Source: UBA1858 sp964636225 (lineage in GTDB: Bacteria; Pseudomonadota; Gammaproteobacteria; UBA4575). Taken from it: a stretch of 64,000 bases of DNA. Of this stretch, positions 55,100 to 63,963 are shown piece by piece. The notes under the pieces are model-generated. The model saw nothing but the letters and a program-made list of their open reading frames with translations. It ran no database searches and was not told the origin of the DNA. How positions within the stretch are numbered: position 1 is the stretch's first letter; every line of letters starts with the position of its first letter. The stretch is taken from NCBI GenBank assembly GCA_964636225.1, contig CAZWQM010000003.1:62001-126000 (forward strand), written 5' to 3'. A program made the position numbers and the translations under genes.

Positions 55100-55859
55100 G
55101 TCTGCACAAAAATTTAGAGATGTGCAGTATCAATTCACTGCACACATAAGGGATCCTGAAAAGAATCCGGCGCCTTCAAATATTGAAGATCGGCGCATGG
55201 AAATTTACCGTGGCCTGCTCTATCGCAATGTAGAGAATTTTTTATCTACCGGCTTTCCTGTTACACGCAAATTATACAGCGAGGAAAACTGGCATAAAAT
55301 GGTCAGGGACTTTTTCGCAACACACAAGAGTCATTCGCCTTACTTCAAAGACATATCAAAAGAATTTTTAATTTACTTGAATAAAGAACGTACAGCACAA
55401 AAAGAAGACCCGGCTTTTCTGTGTGAATTAGCGCATTATGAATGGCTGGAGATCATGTTGTCCTTTCTGGATGCTGATATCGACTGGCCTAGTATCAATA
55501 AAGACTGCAACCTGATGGAGAGCATCCCCGTATTAACACCTTTTATGCAGCTCAATCAATACGATTATCCTGTGCATAAAATTAAACCAAACTTTCAACC
55601 ACAACAGCCTTCAGAGCAGCCAACTTTTATTTTAGTCTACCGCGACCAACAGGACAGTGTAGGCTTTATGGAAATGAACCCGATGACAGCGCGACTGGTT
55701 GAATTGCTTTCAAACAATGAAAGTGAGACGGGCGAGCAAATACTATTAACCATAGCGAAAGAGATACCTCAACTTGCTAAGGATGTGATTATGCACGGCG
55801 GTCATTCCGCCATGATCCAGCTACGTGAAAAAGATATTCTGCTTGGCTGTAAAAAATAA
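55092..55859 (+). CDS. hvfC: DUF2063 RiPP maturation partner, HvfC-like
   Basis: A 255-residue protein with an N-terminal DUF2063 domain (about 1-95: MEIYRGLLYRNVENFLSTGFPVTRKL, FFATHKSHSPYFKDISKEFLIYL) and a C-terminal beta-rich domain. MNIO enzymes need such a partner to recruit the precursor leader. The 8-bp overlap with the MNIO gene indicates coupled synthesis. No further gene of the locus follows; the next gene is on the other strand. Confidence 0.92.
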   Translation: MPESAQKFRDVQYQFTAHIRDPEKNPAPSNIEDRRMEIYRGLLYRNVENFLSTGFPVTRKLYSEENWHKMVRDFFATHKSHSPYFKDISKEFLIYLNKERTAQKEDPAFLCELAHYEWLEIMLSFLDADIDWPSINKDCNLMESIPVLTPFMQLNQYDYPVHKIKPNFQPQQPSEQPTFILVYRDQQDSVGFMEMNPMTARLVELLSNNESETGEQILLTIAKEIPQLAKDVIMHGGHSAMIQLREKDILLGCKK

Positions 55860-55880
55860 ATAAGCCTGCGTAAAATTTAT

Positions 55881-56897
55881 TTACAGCCTGGCGATGATAT
55901 TATCCGCAAATTCCATCGTTTTTGCGGTACCACCCAGATCAACCGTTAAGCCTTCACCACTGGTTAATTGTTCATCCAGCGCTTCACGCAAACAAGTTGC
56001 TTTGTCCGGCTCGCCGACATGATCCAGCATCAGCGCAGCCGCCAGCATGAGTGCGGTAGGGTTCGCAATTTGCTTGCCTGCAATGTCGGGTGCAGAACCA
56101 TGCACCGCTTCAAAGATAGAAGCATCTTTACCAATATTCGCCGAAGGCGCCAGACCCAGACCACCGACCAACCCGGCAATTTCGTCCGATAAAATATCAC
56201 CAAACATATTGGTAGTAATCAGCACATCAAACTGGTTTGGATTCAGCACCAATTGCATTGCACAATTGTCAACTATACGTTGTTCGACTTCTAACTGGCC
56301 TTCATATTTTTTGCCCAGTTCAGTCGCAGTTTCCAAAAACAGGCCGGTCAGTTTTTTAAGGATATTGGCTTTGTGAACGATAGTGACTTTTTTACGATTA
56401 TTTTTAATCGCCCAATTAAATGCAAACTCGGCAAAACGGGTACAACCATAACGTGTGATTATGCCCGAGGCTTCCGCTACAGCTTTGGGGTCACCGGCAA
56501 TCGGAATGTAGTGCTCAACACCGACATACAGTCCTTCCAGATTTTCCCTGATCAACACAAGATCGACATTTTCAAAACGACCACCTAACAAGAAACTTCT
56601 GGCCGGGCGCACGTTGGCAAATAATTCAAACTCTTCACGCAACCGCACATTGATCGAACGGAATCCACTGCCTACCGGAGTCGTCAACGGGCCTTTTAGC
56701 GCCAGCTTGGTATTACGAATACTTTCCAGGGTTGTTTGTGGTAGAGGATCTCCATATCTGGTTTCAGCCGCAACACCACCCAGTTGCTCATCCCAATCAA
56801 AAGATGCGCCCAGTGCTTCGAGTACTTTAAGCGTGGCTTTTACAATCTCCGGGCCAATACCATCCCCCGGTATTAACGTGGCAGGTATTTTTTCCAT
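55881..56897 (-). CDS. Isocitrate/isopropylmalate dehydrogenase family enzyme (probable NAD-isocitrate dehydrogenase)
   Basis: A 338-residue beta-decarboxylating dehydrogenase. IPGDGIGPEIV at the N-terminus, the substrate region SINVRLREEFELFANVRPARS with the catalytic Tyr-containing LYVGVEHY, and DILSDEIAGLVGGLGLAPSANIG are present. The Ser in GFRSINVRLR, three Arg and the GVEHY segment favour isocitrate over isopropylmalate. Cofactor preference (NAD suggested by subfamily) is inferred. Monocistronic-looking. Confidence 0.85.
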   Translation of the reverse strand: MEKIPATLIPGDGIGPEIVKATLKVLEALGASFDWDEQLGGVAAETRYGDPLPQTTLESIRNTKLALKGPLTTPVGSGFRSINVRLREEFELFANVRPARSFLLGGRFENVDLVLIRENLEGLYVGVEHYIPIAGDPKAVAEASGIITRYGCTRFAEFAFNWAIKNNRKKVTIVHKANILKKLTGLFLETATELGKKYEGQLEVEQRIVDNCAMQLVLNPNQFDVLITTNMFGDILSDEIAGLVGGLGLAPSANIGKDASIFEAVHGSAPDIAGKQIANPTALMLAAALMLDHVGEPDKATCLREALDEQLTSGEGLTVDLGGTAKTMEFADNIIARL

Positions 56898-57122
56898 GTC
56901 ATCCTTCCTTATCGTTGTCAGCAGCTGATGGATAATTACTCAGCCAATACTAAAATTTCTTAATGACATTATCTCTTTATTCAATCCATATGAAAACTGG
57001 CCCAGTCAAACAATATTGATAAACGTGTAAATAATTCACTCATTAAGGTGCATATAGTGGGTTATGTTATTACATTGTGCTTATTTACTAAGCACAGGAG
57101 ATAGAATCGAAATCAGTAAAGA

Positions 57123-57287
57123 TTAAGACTCATGCTGTTTGATAAAATCACGGATAAAACGTCGGATCTCTCTCGCGGCACTGGTATCCAGATCATCACA
57201 TAATGAGACAAATTCATCCCGCTCTTTTTTGTGAATGCGAATCACTAGCTGGCTGTTTTTATTTTTATTTTTTGCTTTATCGCTCAT
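57123..57287 (-). CDS. Small ribbon-helix-helix (CopG/Arc-like) DNA-binding protein
   Basis: A 54-residue protein. A short Lys/Asn-rich N-terminus leads to a beta-strand (SQLVIRIHK) and two helices (ERDEFVSLCDDLDTS, AAREIRRFIRDFIKQ), the ribbon-helix-helix layout. The two helices are split by DTSA-type turn as in Arc/CopG. A strong sigma-70 promoter with an overlapping perfect palindrome lies directly upstream, pointing to autoregulation. No toxin partner is adjacent on either side, so it is not an obvious antitoxin. Confidence 0.75.
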   Translation of the reverse strand: MSDKAKNKNKNSQLVIRIHKKERDEFVSLCDDLDTSAAREIRRFIRDFIKQHES

Positions 57288-57317
57288 TACCCTGATCGTC
57301 CTGATCCAAAGATATAC

Positions 57318-57358
57318 AATGTATATACATTATAATGCGCAAACTTTTGGTGCGTCAA
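57318..57358 (-). promoter_or_regulatory. Sigma-70 promoter with palindromic operator for the RHH gene
   Basis: Read on the minus strand, TTGACG (57358-57353), an 18-bp spacer and TATAAT (57334-57329) form a near-consensus promoter. AATGTATATACATT at 57318-57331 is a perfect 14-bp palindrome overlapping the -10 and start region, 31 bp before the ATG. It is the natural candidate operator for the encoded ribbon-helix-helix dimer. Confidence 0.6.
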
Positions 57359-57739
57359 TGTAACTAGTCGTGGCTATTCGTCCACTTGCCTTCAGAACGA
57401 GCGGTCTATTCAGGATAAAATCCCAACGCGTGTTGTTAGATCAAAACAATGGCCGATGTATATGTGCCGTATAGAGGGAAAGTGCGCCTAAGCATACTGG
57501 CGACTTTCAGTGACAAAGAACTGAAGACAGCAATACTATATCGTCCACCCACACCATGTTGATGAACCCGAGTTAAATACCCCACGCCAAAACAGGGAAT
57601 GCGTACATGCCGCTTCACATGACTTGAAGTACAAATATCGACGATCGATACTAGCTGCAGTTAAGCGTGATTAAGTTACCCGCCAGGCATTGTTGCAAGA
57701 TTGATATTTTTTAAAATTTGCGTGAATTTTTATAAAAAA
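57359..57739. other. 381-bp region without a supportable gene
   Basis: Lies between the RHH promoter and the end of rimO. Only short open frames occur (a 37-codon plus-strand frame from 57450 and a 60-codon minus frame at 57436-57618), neither with a convincing ribosome binding site or recognisable domain. Base composition is close to coding DNA, so it may be the remnant of a lost gene. Confidence 0.5.
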
Positions 57740-59065
57740 TTATACAGCCGAACCTATCAGGTCATATTCTGTCGCTTCTTCTATTTCAACCCGAACAATT
57801 TCACCCACCTGCAACGGTTGATTACTGTAAACGTGTACCGCGCCGTCAATTTCAGGCGCATCCGCGTAACTTCGGCCTATGACTTGCTTTGGAGTGACTT
57901 CATCGATCAATACATCCAGCGTCTGTCCAACTTTTTCTTCCAGCTTATTTTCACTAATTTCTTGTTGCAACTGCATGAGTCGATGCCATCTTTCTTCCTT
58001 AAGTTCATCCGCGACCTGGCCTTCAAGCTCATTAGATTTAGCACCTTCGACCGGGGAATATTGAAAGCAGCCCACACGGTCCAGCTCAGCATGTTTCAGG
58101 AATGTTAATAATTGTTCAAAGTCTTCATCTGTTTCACCGGGGAACCCAACAATAAAAGTGCTACGAATGGCAATTTGCGGACAAAGTTCGCGCCAGCGTT
58201 GTATCTGCTCCAAAGTGCGATCACTTGAGGCCGGACGTTTCATGCGCTTTAACACATCGTAACTGGCATGCTGAAATGGCGCATCAATATAAGGAAGTAT
58301 TTTTCCTTCTGCCATTAAAGGAATTACTTCTTCAACATGCGGATACGGATACACATAATGCAAACGTACCCAGATACCCAACTCACCCAACGCCTTGCAT
58401 AAATCCAGCATCGTGTTGTTATACACTTTGCCTCTCCATAACTGCGATTCATATTTGATATCCAGTCCGTAAGCGCTGGTGTCCTGCGATATCACCAGCA
58501 ATTCCTTCACCCCTGCGGCAGCCAGTTTTTCGGCTTCCTCTATCACATCATGCAACTGCCGACTTTGCAGTTTGCCACGCATGGAAGGAATAATGCAGAA
58601 AGTACATTTATGATTACAGCCTTCGGAAATTTTTATATACGCATAATGTCTGGGCGTTAACTTGATTCCCTGTGGTGGCAGCAACTCAATAAACGGATCA
58701 TGCTTCATTGGCAGTGATTTACGTACAGCCTGCATCACCGAGTCCACATCCTGCGGGCCGGAAATACTTAATACATTATTTGGAATAGCTTGTATGTCGT
58801 CGGCATTCACACCCATGCATCCGGTGACAATGACTTTGCCATTCTGCGCTAGTGCCTCACTGATCGCTTCCAGAGATTCCTGTTTAGCCGAATCAATAAA
58901 TCCACAAGTATTTACAATAACGGCATCCGCCCCCTCATATTCATTGGCGATTTGATATCCTTCGCTACGCAGCTGGGTAATAATACGTTCCGAGTCCACT
59001 AAGGCTTTAGGGCAACCCAGACTAATCATCCCCACCGAAGGACTGTTGTTATTTTCGCTCGTCAT
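57740..59065 (-). CDS. rimO: Ribosomal protein S12 methylthiotransferase
   Basis: A 441-residue radical-SAM methylthiotransferase modifying Asp88 of ribosomal protein S12. UPF0004 domain with Cys18, Cys54 and Cys83 for the auxiliary cluster, radical-SAM motif C150-x3-C154-x2-C157 (EGCNHKCTFCIIPSMRG), and a C-terminal TRAM domain (about 375-438). All six cluster cysteines are intact. Confidence 0.96.
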   Translation of the reverse strand: MTSENNNSPSVGMISLGCPKALVDSERIITQLRSEGYQIANEYEGADAVIVNTCGFIDSAKQESLEAISEALAQNGKVIVTGCMGVNADDIQAIPNNVLSISGPQDVDSVMQAVRKSLPMKHDPFIELLPPQGIKLTPRHYAYIKISEGCNHKCTFCIIPSMRGKLQSRQLHDVIEEAEKLAAAGVKELLVISQDTSAYGLDIKYESQLWRGKVYNNTMLDLCKALGELGIWVRLHYVYPYPHVEEVIPLMAEGKILPYIDAPFQHASYDVLKRMKRPASSDRTLEQIQRWRELCPQIAIRSTFIVGFPGETDEDFEQLLTFLKHAELDRVGCFQYSPVEGAKSNELEGQVADELKEERWHRLMQLQQEISENKLEEKVGQTLDVLIDEVTPKQVIGRSYADAPEIDGAVHVYSNQPLQVGEIVRVEIEEATEYDLIGSAV

Positions 59066-59154
59066 AAATAAATAGCTATCAAATACGGGTAGTGATTAAT
59101 ATTTTATATATATAGTAGGCTTCTCGTCTGTCGCGCATTAAAACACACATCACC

Positions 59155-60516
59155 ATGGGTCAGATACTTTTCTCCGCAGCACATAAATCATCTGGTAAAA
59201 CCATCACCACCACGGGAATTTGTGCCGCCCTGCGCGCAAACAATAAAGTGGTACAGCCGTTTAAAAAAGGTCCGGATTATATAGACCCTATGTGGCTTGC
59301 AACCGCCGCTCAGCGCCCTTGTTATAACCTGGATTTCTGGACACAGTCGAATCAGGAAATATTGGATCTATTCTACCGCAAGAGTGTCGACGCCGATATT
59401 TCAATTATTGAGGCTAACAAAGGCCTTTATGATGGCCTGGCCCTTGATGGCAGCAACAGTAACGCCGCGTTAGCCAAATTACTCAAATCGCCCGTGGTAC
59501 TGGTTCTGGATTGCCGTGGCACCATAAGAGGCATTGCGCCACTATTACTAGGTTACCAGCAGTTTGACCCGGAGGTTAATATTCAGGGCGTGATTTTAAA
59601 TTTTGTCGGTGGAAGTAGACACGAAATAAAATTGCGTCAGGTAGTCGAGCATTACACGAATTTAAAAGTACTGGGTGCGATACGACGTAATGAAGTACTC
59701 ACTTTAGAAGAACGACATCTGGGCCTGATACCCAGCAATGAAGACACTATGGCTTTAGAAAAAACCCGGTCGTTGGCCAATCTTATTAGTAGCCAGGTAG
59801 ATCTTGAGGCCCTAATCCAACTAGCTGCTCCCGTTTCAGAAAGACACGTTCCTTCCAGAGCGGTCAATGCGTCGTTTAATCTGCGTATCGGTTATGCCAG
59901 GGATAAAGCATTTGGTTTTTATTACCCGGATGATCTGGAAACTTTTCATCAACTTGGTGCGACGCTGGTCCCTTTTGACACAATACAAGACAAACAATTA
60001 CCGAATGTGGATGCGCTGTTTATTGGTGGCGGATTCCCGGAAAAATTTATGTCCGATCTGCAAAATAATCACACTATGCGCAGTCAGATAAACAATGCGT
60101 TGTCACAGGGAATGCCAGCTTATGCGGAATGCGGCGGACTGATGTATTTATGCAACACGATACACTATCAGAATTCATCTGCTTCCATGGCAGGGGTCAT
60201 TAATGCCGATTGTATTATGACACCCACACCCCAGGGTCGCGGCTATATCCAGTTTCGAGAGAATACACAGGCCTTTTGGCCTAACAGCCCATCTTCATTA
60301 ATCAATGCGCATGAATTTCATTACTCTCAATTATCCGGATTAAGCGAAAACTGCACAATGGTATTTGACGTTACTCGCGGCAGCGGCATTAAAAACCGGC
60401 AAGATGGTATTCACATTCATAACACACTCGCATGCTATGCACATCAACGTCACACAGCACAAAACCCCTGGATTTCGAAGTTTTTGAGCTTTGTGAAATC
60501 CTGTCAGGGCAATTAG
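59155..60516 (+). CDS. dsrN: DsrN-type / cobyrinate a,c-diamide synthase family amidase
   Basis: A 453-residue CbiA/CobB-family enzyme: N-terminal ATP-dependent domain with SAAHKSSGKT (7-16) and FKKGPDYIDP, and a C-terminal class I glutamine amidotransferase domain with nucleophile Cys326 (AECGGL) and HEFHYS. The AAHKSSGKT and VQPFKKGPDYIDPMWL wording resembles DsrN, which amidates siroheme for reverse sulfite reductase, more than B12-pathway CobB, and the next gene is DsrR-like, as in dsrNR. No corrin-ring synthesis genes are in the window. Cobyrinate activity remains the alternative. Confidence 0.75.
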   Translation: MGQILFSAAHKSSGKTITTTGICAALRANNKVVQPFKKGPDYIDPMWLATAAQRPCYNLDFWTQSNQEILDLFYRKSVDADISIIEANKGLYDGLALDGSNSNAALAKLLKSPVVLVLDCRGTIRGIAPLLLGYQQFDPEVNIQGVILNFVGGSRHEIKLRQVVEHYTNLKVLGAIRRNEVLTLEERHLGLIPSNEDTMALEKTRSLANLISSQVDLEALIQLAAPVSERHVPSRAVNASFNLRIGYARDKAFGFYYPDDLETFHQLGATLVPFDTIQDKQLPNVDALFIGGGFPEKFMSDLQNNHTMRSQINNALSQGMPAYAECGGLMYLCNTIHYQNSSASMAGVINADCIMTPTPQGRGYIQFRENTQAFWPNSPSSLINAHEFHYSQLSGLSENCTMVFDVTRGSGIKNRQDGIHIHNTLACYAHQRHTAQNPWISKFLSFVKSCQGN

Positions 60517-60578
60517 CTTATAACAGCCCAACCCGCGTATAATCCCTTGAACAAATTTTTTATTGGAAAATCTGCATT

Positions 60579-60914
60579 ATGGATGACATAACAATCACCG
60601 AAACAGCCGCTCAGCAAGTAAAAAAATCCGCTCTGGAGTCACAAACGGAAAATCTTCCACTGCGTGTTGCTGTCTCAGTACATGCGGATGGTTCGTTTCA
60701 CTATGGCATGGGCTTTGATGATGTAGGTAACGCAAATGGTGAGGATGTTAACTATCATTCCAACGGTGTTGATATTGTCATCGCCAAAGCCAGCATCGAA
60801 TTATTAAAAGGGACAGTGATCGATTATGCCGAACTGGAACCCAGGCAATTTCATTTTATATTCATGAATCCCAATGATCCCAATTATACCGCGGCGGAAT
60901 CAAGCTCAAAATAA
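60579..60914 (+). CDS. dsrR: DsrR-like A-type carrier homologue without cysteines
   Basis: A 111-residue HesB/IscA-fold protein (ITITETAAQQVKKSALES, LRVAVSVHADGSFHYGMGFDD, GVDIVIAKASIELLKGTVIDYAE). It has no cysteine at all, so it cannot hold a cluster like IscA; this is the defining trait of DsrR, shown in Allochromatium to be IscA-like but cysteine-free and involved in dsr gene expression. It lies 62 bp behind the DsrN-like gene. Naming rests on these traits. Confidence 0.8.
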   Translation: MDDITITETAAQQVKKSALESQTENLPLRVAVSVHADGSFHYGMGFDDVGNANGEDVNYHSNGVDIVIAKASIELLKGTVIDYAELEPRQFHFIFMNPNDPNYTAAESSSK

Positions 60915-60954
60915 TCATAGCTAATATTCACTGCGAAAATTCTTTTCATAATCG

Positions 60955-62472
60955 ATGCAAACATTAACAGAGAAACTCAAAAGCCATGTCAATCTGTCAA
61001 TGGCCAGTATGTTTTTCGGTTTGAGCTTATCCATTTTCAGCCTCTTTGTTAGCAATCGTTCTGCATGGCTGTTATGTGCCGGGCTCGCCCTGATTTCAAT
61101 TGCATTCTGGAACCTATGGTCCAGTTATATTATTCCCGCACAACGGGTAAAAAACTGGACACAAATGATCCGCGCCGGCGAAATGGGCGCCAAATTTAAT
61201 CACAAGCCGATTGGTGACTACGTCAGTATTTATCAGGATCTGCAGTTTATTGGTGAAATGCTGCATTCCCTATCCAGTAATGCTGAAACTCAGGTACAAA
61301 AACATACCGACTACATTGCACAGAAAACTCGTTCACTTTCCATCCTGTATGACGTCGCCAATAGTATTAACTTATCCCGGGATGTTGACTCATTATTAAG
61401 ACAGTTTCTTTTTAACATTACCGAACTGGTTGATGCACAAGCCGCTGTGGCCTATCTGGTTAATAATGATAATGACGTAGAGCTACTGACACACATTAAC
61501 TGCAATGAAGAACTGATTTCCGGGCATGCGAGAAACTGCCTGATAAACCGCAGCAGTAACACTCGAGAAAATAGACTTGGAATATTGAATGTCGAGCTGC
61601 AGGATTGCGAAGCAGGCTTCTGCCAAAAATATTTCAACTCAAAAAATATATGTAAGCTGGTGATACCTCTGCAATACCAGGAAAAATTATTAGGCGCTTA
61701 TATCTTTTATGTTTATAAAGACTCGCTCAATGATTTTGAAGACTTCAATGAGCTATTCACCAGTATTGGCCGACATCTGGGCGCCGCCATAGAAAAGTCA
61801 CATCTGGATGAGGAAGCCACCGCCTTATCCATTCTGCGAGAACGCAATCATATTTCCAATGAACTGCACGATTCACTGGCGCAAACCCTCACCTGTATTC
61901 GCTTTCAAGTCCGCGTTCTGGATGAAACCCTGCATCAGGGTGATGAGGCACAAACTTGGGCTGAAATGGAACGCATTGAAGCTTCCATCAATGAAGCACA
62001 CACGGAAATTCGTGAGCTAATTTCTCACTTCAGATCACCCACCATTTCTGTCAGCCTCATATCCTCGGTTGAACAGACTATTGACCGTTTTCGCGAAGTC
62101 AATGATGAAATTCAGGTGTTTTTTCAAAATGAATGGCCGGAAACCAACTTGCCAGCCGAAACAGAGTTCCATATTCTGCGTATAATCCAGGAATCACTGA
62201 CCAATATCAGAAAACACAGTGACGCAGAAAATGTTCGCATAATGATGTGCTCAACCGGATTGGGCCGATACAAAGTTTTAATTGAAGACGATGGCGTCGG
62301 CTTTTCTAAACCACCTACCAGCTACCATTCCGGAGAGCATGTAGGTCTTTCCATCATGCGTGACCGGGCCAAGCGTTTTGGCGGGGAATTTTCGGTAGAA
62401 AGTGAAGAAGGCGAAGGCACACGAATTGTTTTAGAATTCGAGGATAAGGCACACACCCATACAACCAACTAA
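60955..62472 (+). CDS. NarX/NreB-like sensor histidine kinase with cysteine-rich GAF domain
   Basis: A 505-residue kinase with two N-terminal transmembrane helices (about 17-33 and 37-60) joined by only a few residues, so there is no periplasmic sensor domain. A coiled segment (about 90-130) and a GAF domain (about 135-280) with Cys183, 195, 218, 223 and 233 follow. The HisKA_3 phospho-acceptor is His305 (ISNELHDSLAQTL) and the HATPase has NIRKHSDAENV and DDGVGF. Cognate regulator is encoded 9 bp downstream. The cysteines suggest redox or Fe-S/NO/oxygen sensing (inference). Confidence 0.9.
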   Translation: MQTLTEKLKSHVNLSMASMFFGLSLSIFSLFVSNRSAWLLCAGLALISIAFWNLWSSYIIPAQRVKNWTQMIRAGEMGAKFNHKPIGDYVSIYQDLQFIGEMLHSLSSNAETQVQKHTDYIAQKTRSLSILYDVANSINLSRDVDSLLRQFLFNITELVDAQAAVAYLVNNDNDVELLTHINCNEELISGHARNCLINRSSNTRENRLGILNVELQDCEAGFCQKYFNSKNICKLVIPLQYQEKLLGAYIFYVYKDSLNDFEDFNELFTSIGRHLGAAIEKSHLDEEATALSILRERNHISNELHDSLAQTLTCIRFQVRVLDETLHQGDEAQTWAEMERIEASINEAHTEIRELISHFRSPTISVSLISSVEQTIDRFREVNDEIQVFFQNEWPETNLPAETEFHILRIIQESLTNIRKHSDAENVRIMMCSTGLGRYKVLIEDDGVGFSKPPTSYHSGEHVGLSIMRDRAKRFGGEFSVESEEGEGTRIVLEFEDKAHTHTTN

Positions 62473-62481
62473 TAACAGAGC

Positions 62482-63147
62482 ATGAATTCGAATTTACGCG
62501 TATTAATCATTGATGACCACACACTGTTTAGAGATGGCTTACAGAGTCTGCTAGAACGACATCATATTGATGTTGTAGGCTCACTGGGCGATGGTCATGA
62601 GGGAATTCGACTGGCTCAGGAATTAAAACCCGACATCGTCCTGCTGGATATGCGCATGCCCGGGCTATCAGGTCTGGAAGTACTAAAACAGCTACAACAA
62701 AATAACTTTGAAGCCCCTATTGCTATGTTGACGACCAGTAACGATGAACGCGATTTAGTCGAAGCACTGCGTAATGGCGCCAAAGGTTATCTGTTAAAAG
62801 ATATGGAACCAGATGATCTGGTCGCAGCATTACGTGAAATTGTCAAAGGCGAAACGGTAGTCGCTCCGAACCTCACACAAATTCTGGCACGCGTTGTCAA
62901 AGGTGAGCACATTCTCGAATCCGAACCCAGCCCGATTGATGATCTGACACCACGCGAAGCAGAAATTCTGAGTCTGTTGGCAGAGGGTCAGAGCAATAAA
63001 GTCATTGCCCGAAATCTTGGTATTTCAGACGGCACTGTAAAGCTGCATGTGAAAGCCATCTTGCGCAAATTGAATATTCATTCGCGTGTGGAAGCCGCGG
63101 TGATTGCCGTCGAACAGGGACTGCGCGGCAATAAAAAACCTCTTTAA
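62482..63147 (+). CDS. NarL/LuxR-family response regulator
   Basis: A 221-residue regulator: receiver domain with Asp11/Asp12, phospho-acceptor Asp56 (VLLDMRMPG) and Lys106, and a C-terminal LuxR-type HTH (about 150-215: LTPREAEILSLLAEGQSNKVI, GTVKLHVKAILRKLNIHSR). Target genes are unknown; the dsrNR-like genes and the rhodanese gene flank it. Confidence 0.94.
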   Translation: MNSNLRVLIIDDHTLFRDGLQSLLERHHIDVVGSLGDGHEGIRLAQELKPDIVLLDMRMPGLSGLEVLKQLQQNNFEAPIAMLTTSNDERDLVEALRNGAKGYLLKDMEPDDLVAALREIVKGETVVAPNLTQILARVVKGEHILESEPSPIDDLTPREAEILSLLAEGQSNKVIARNLGISDGTVKLHVKAILRKLNIHSRVEAAVIAVEQGLRGNKKPL

Positions 63148-63154
63148 ACACCCT

Positions 63155-63598
63155 ATGAAAACTTTTGATCAACTTGTTGCAGACGCAGCAATGCACATTA
63201 CAGAACTCATGCCTTGGGATCTTGCAGAACTGATCGAAAACAATCAGGCAGCGTTGTTAATTGACGTTCGTGAACCTGAAGAATTCAATGCCATGCACAT
63301 TGCAAGTTCGATTAATATTCCTCGCGGAATTTTAGAAGCCGCTTCGGAAGCAGGCTACGATGAAACCAACTCTGAACTGGCCGGTGCACGTGATAAAAAT
63401 GTTATTGTGATTTGTCGATCAGGCAAACGCAGCTGCCTCGCAGCTCACACACTGCAGCAACTCGGTTTTAAAAATGCATCCTCGCTCAAAACAGGTTTGC
63501 GTGGCTGGAATGACTATGACCAACCCATGATGGACCAACAAGGGCTTGAGGTTGATACGGATGAGGCTGAAGAATTTCTGCGCCCCAAAGTGGGTTAA
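63155..63598 (+). CDS. Rhodanese-domain protein
   Basis: A 147-residue single-domain rhodanese with active-site Cys87 in the loop CRSGKRS and preceding DVREPEEF and HIASSINIPRGIL motifs. The family moves sulfane sulfur from thiosulfate or persulfide donors. ATG at 63155 is 7 bp after the regulator stop; the longer frame from 63104 is inside that gene. Probable third gene of the two-component unit, which again suggests a sulfur theme. Confidence 0.9.
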   Translation: MKTFDQLVADAAMHITELMPWDLAELIENNQAALLIDVREPEEFNAMHIASSINIPRGILEAASEAGYDETNSELAGARDKNVIVICRSGKRSCLAAHTLQQLGFKNASSLKTGLRGWNDYDQPMMDQQGLEVDTDEAEEFLRPKVG

Positions 63599-63656
63599 GC
63601 ACGGCACTTGTATTCAGCACTCACAAGCACAGACATTCACGCATTTCTCATTCATA

Positions 63657-63743
63657 ATGAACCCGTTACGATATCTGTTGATTGGTGCAGTACTGGTCGT
63701 CATTCTGGTATGGACTGCATTTTTTGCCGCTGGAATTTTGTAG
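63657..63743 (+). CDS. Possible 28-residue single-helix membrane peptide
   Basis: MNPLR followed by about 20 uninterrupted hydrophobic residues and a stop, the layout of small membrane peptides. No clear ribosome binding site is visible, so expression is uncertain. Confidence 0.35.
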   Translation: MNPLRYLLIGAVLVVILVWTAFFAAGIL

Positions 63744-63765
63744 CTTTTTAACAGACACTGATTAT

Positions 63766-63933
63766 ATGAAATTAAGACCCTGGCAAAGAAACCGGTTGGC
63801 ACTGGTAGCCGTACTTCTGGGAGTTGTGCTAACCGTGAATTACTCAGGCTTTAGCAACGCACAGATACTGTCTCTGATTGCGTTGTATTTTTTGTTGTTT
63901 TTTCTCTACGTAAGATATTTCAATCGCTACTGA
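63766..63933 (+). CDS. Small two-helix membrane protein of unknown function
   Basis: A 55-residue protein with a basic start (MKLRPWQRNR) and two hydrophobic stretches (about 11-24 and 32-48), ending YVRYFNRY. It lies 22 bp after the 28-residue ORF. ATG at 63766 is preferred over a longer frame from 63682. Family not recognised. Confidence 0.5.
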   Translation: MKLRPWQRNRLALVAVLLGVVLTVNYSGFSNAQILSLIALYFLLFFLYVRYFNRY

Positions 63934-63963
63934 TAGCGATTCATCAAAGACCGTATCTTCTAA

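Noticed and set aside
57436..57618. 60-codon minus-strand frame between the RHH gene and rimO
   Set aside because: No ribosome binding site or recognisable domain, and the surrounding region looks non-coding.
59155..60516. Evidence for de novo cobalamin synthesis
   Set aside because: This is the only gene in the window that could belong to corrin synthesis, and its sequence and neighbour fit DsrN better; the other B12 genes are for uptake and adenosylation.
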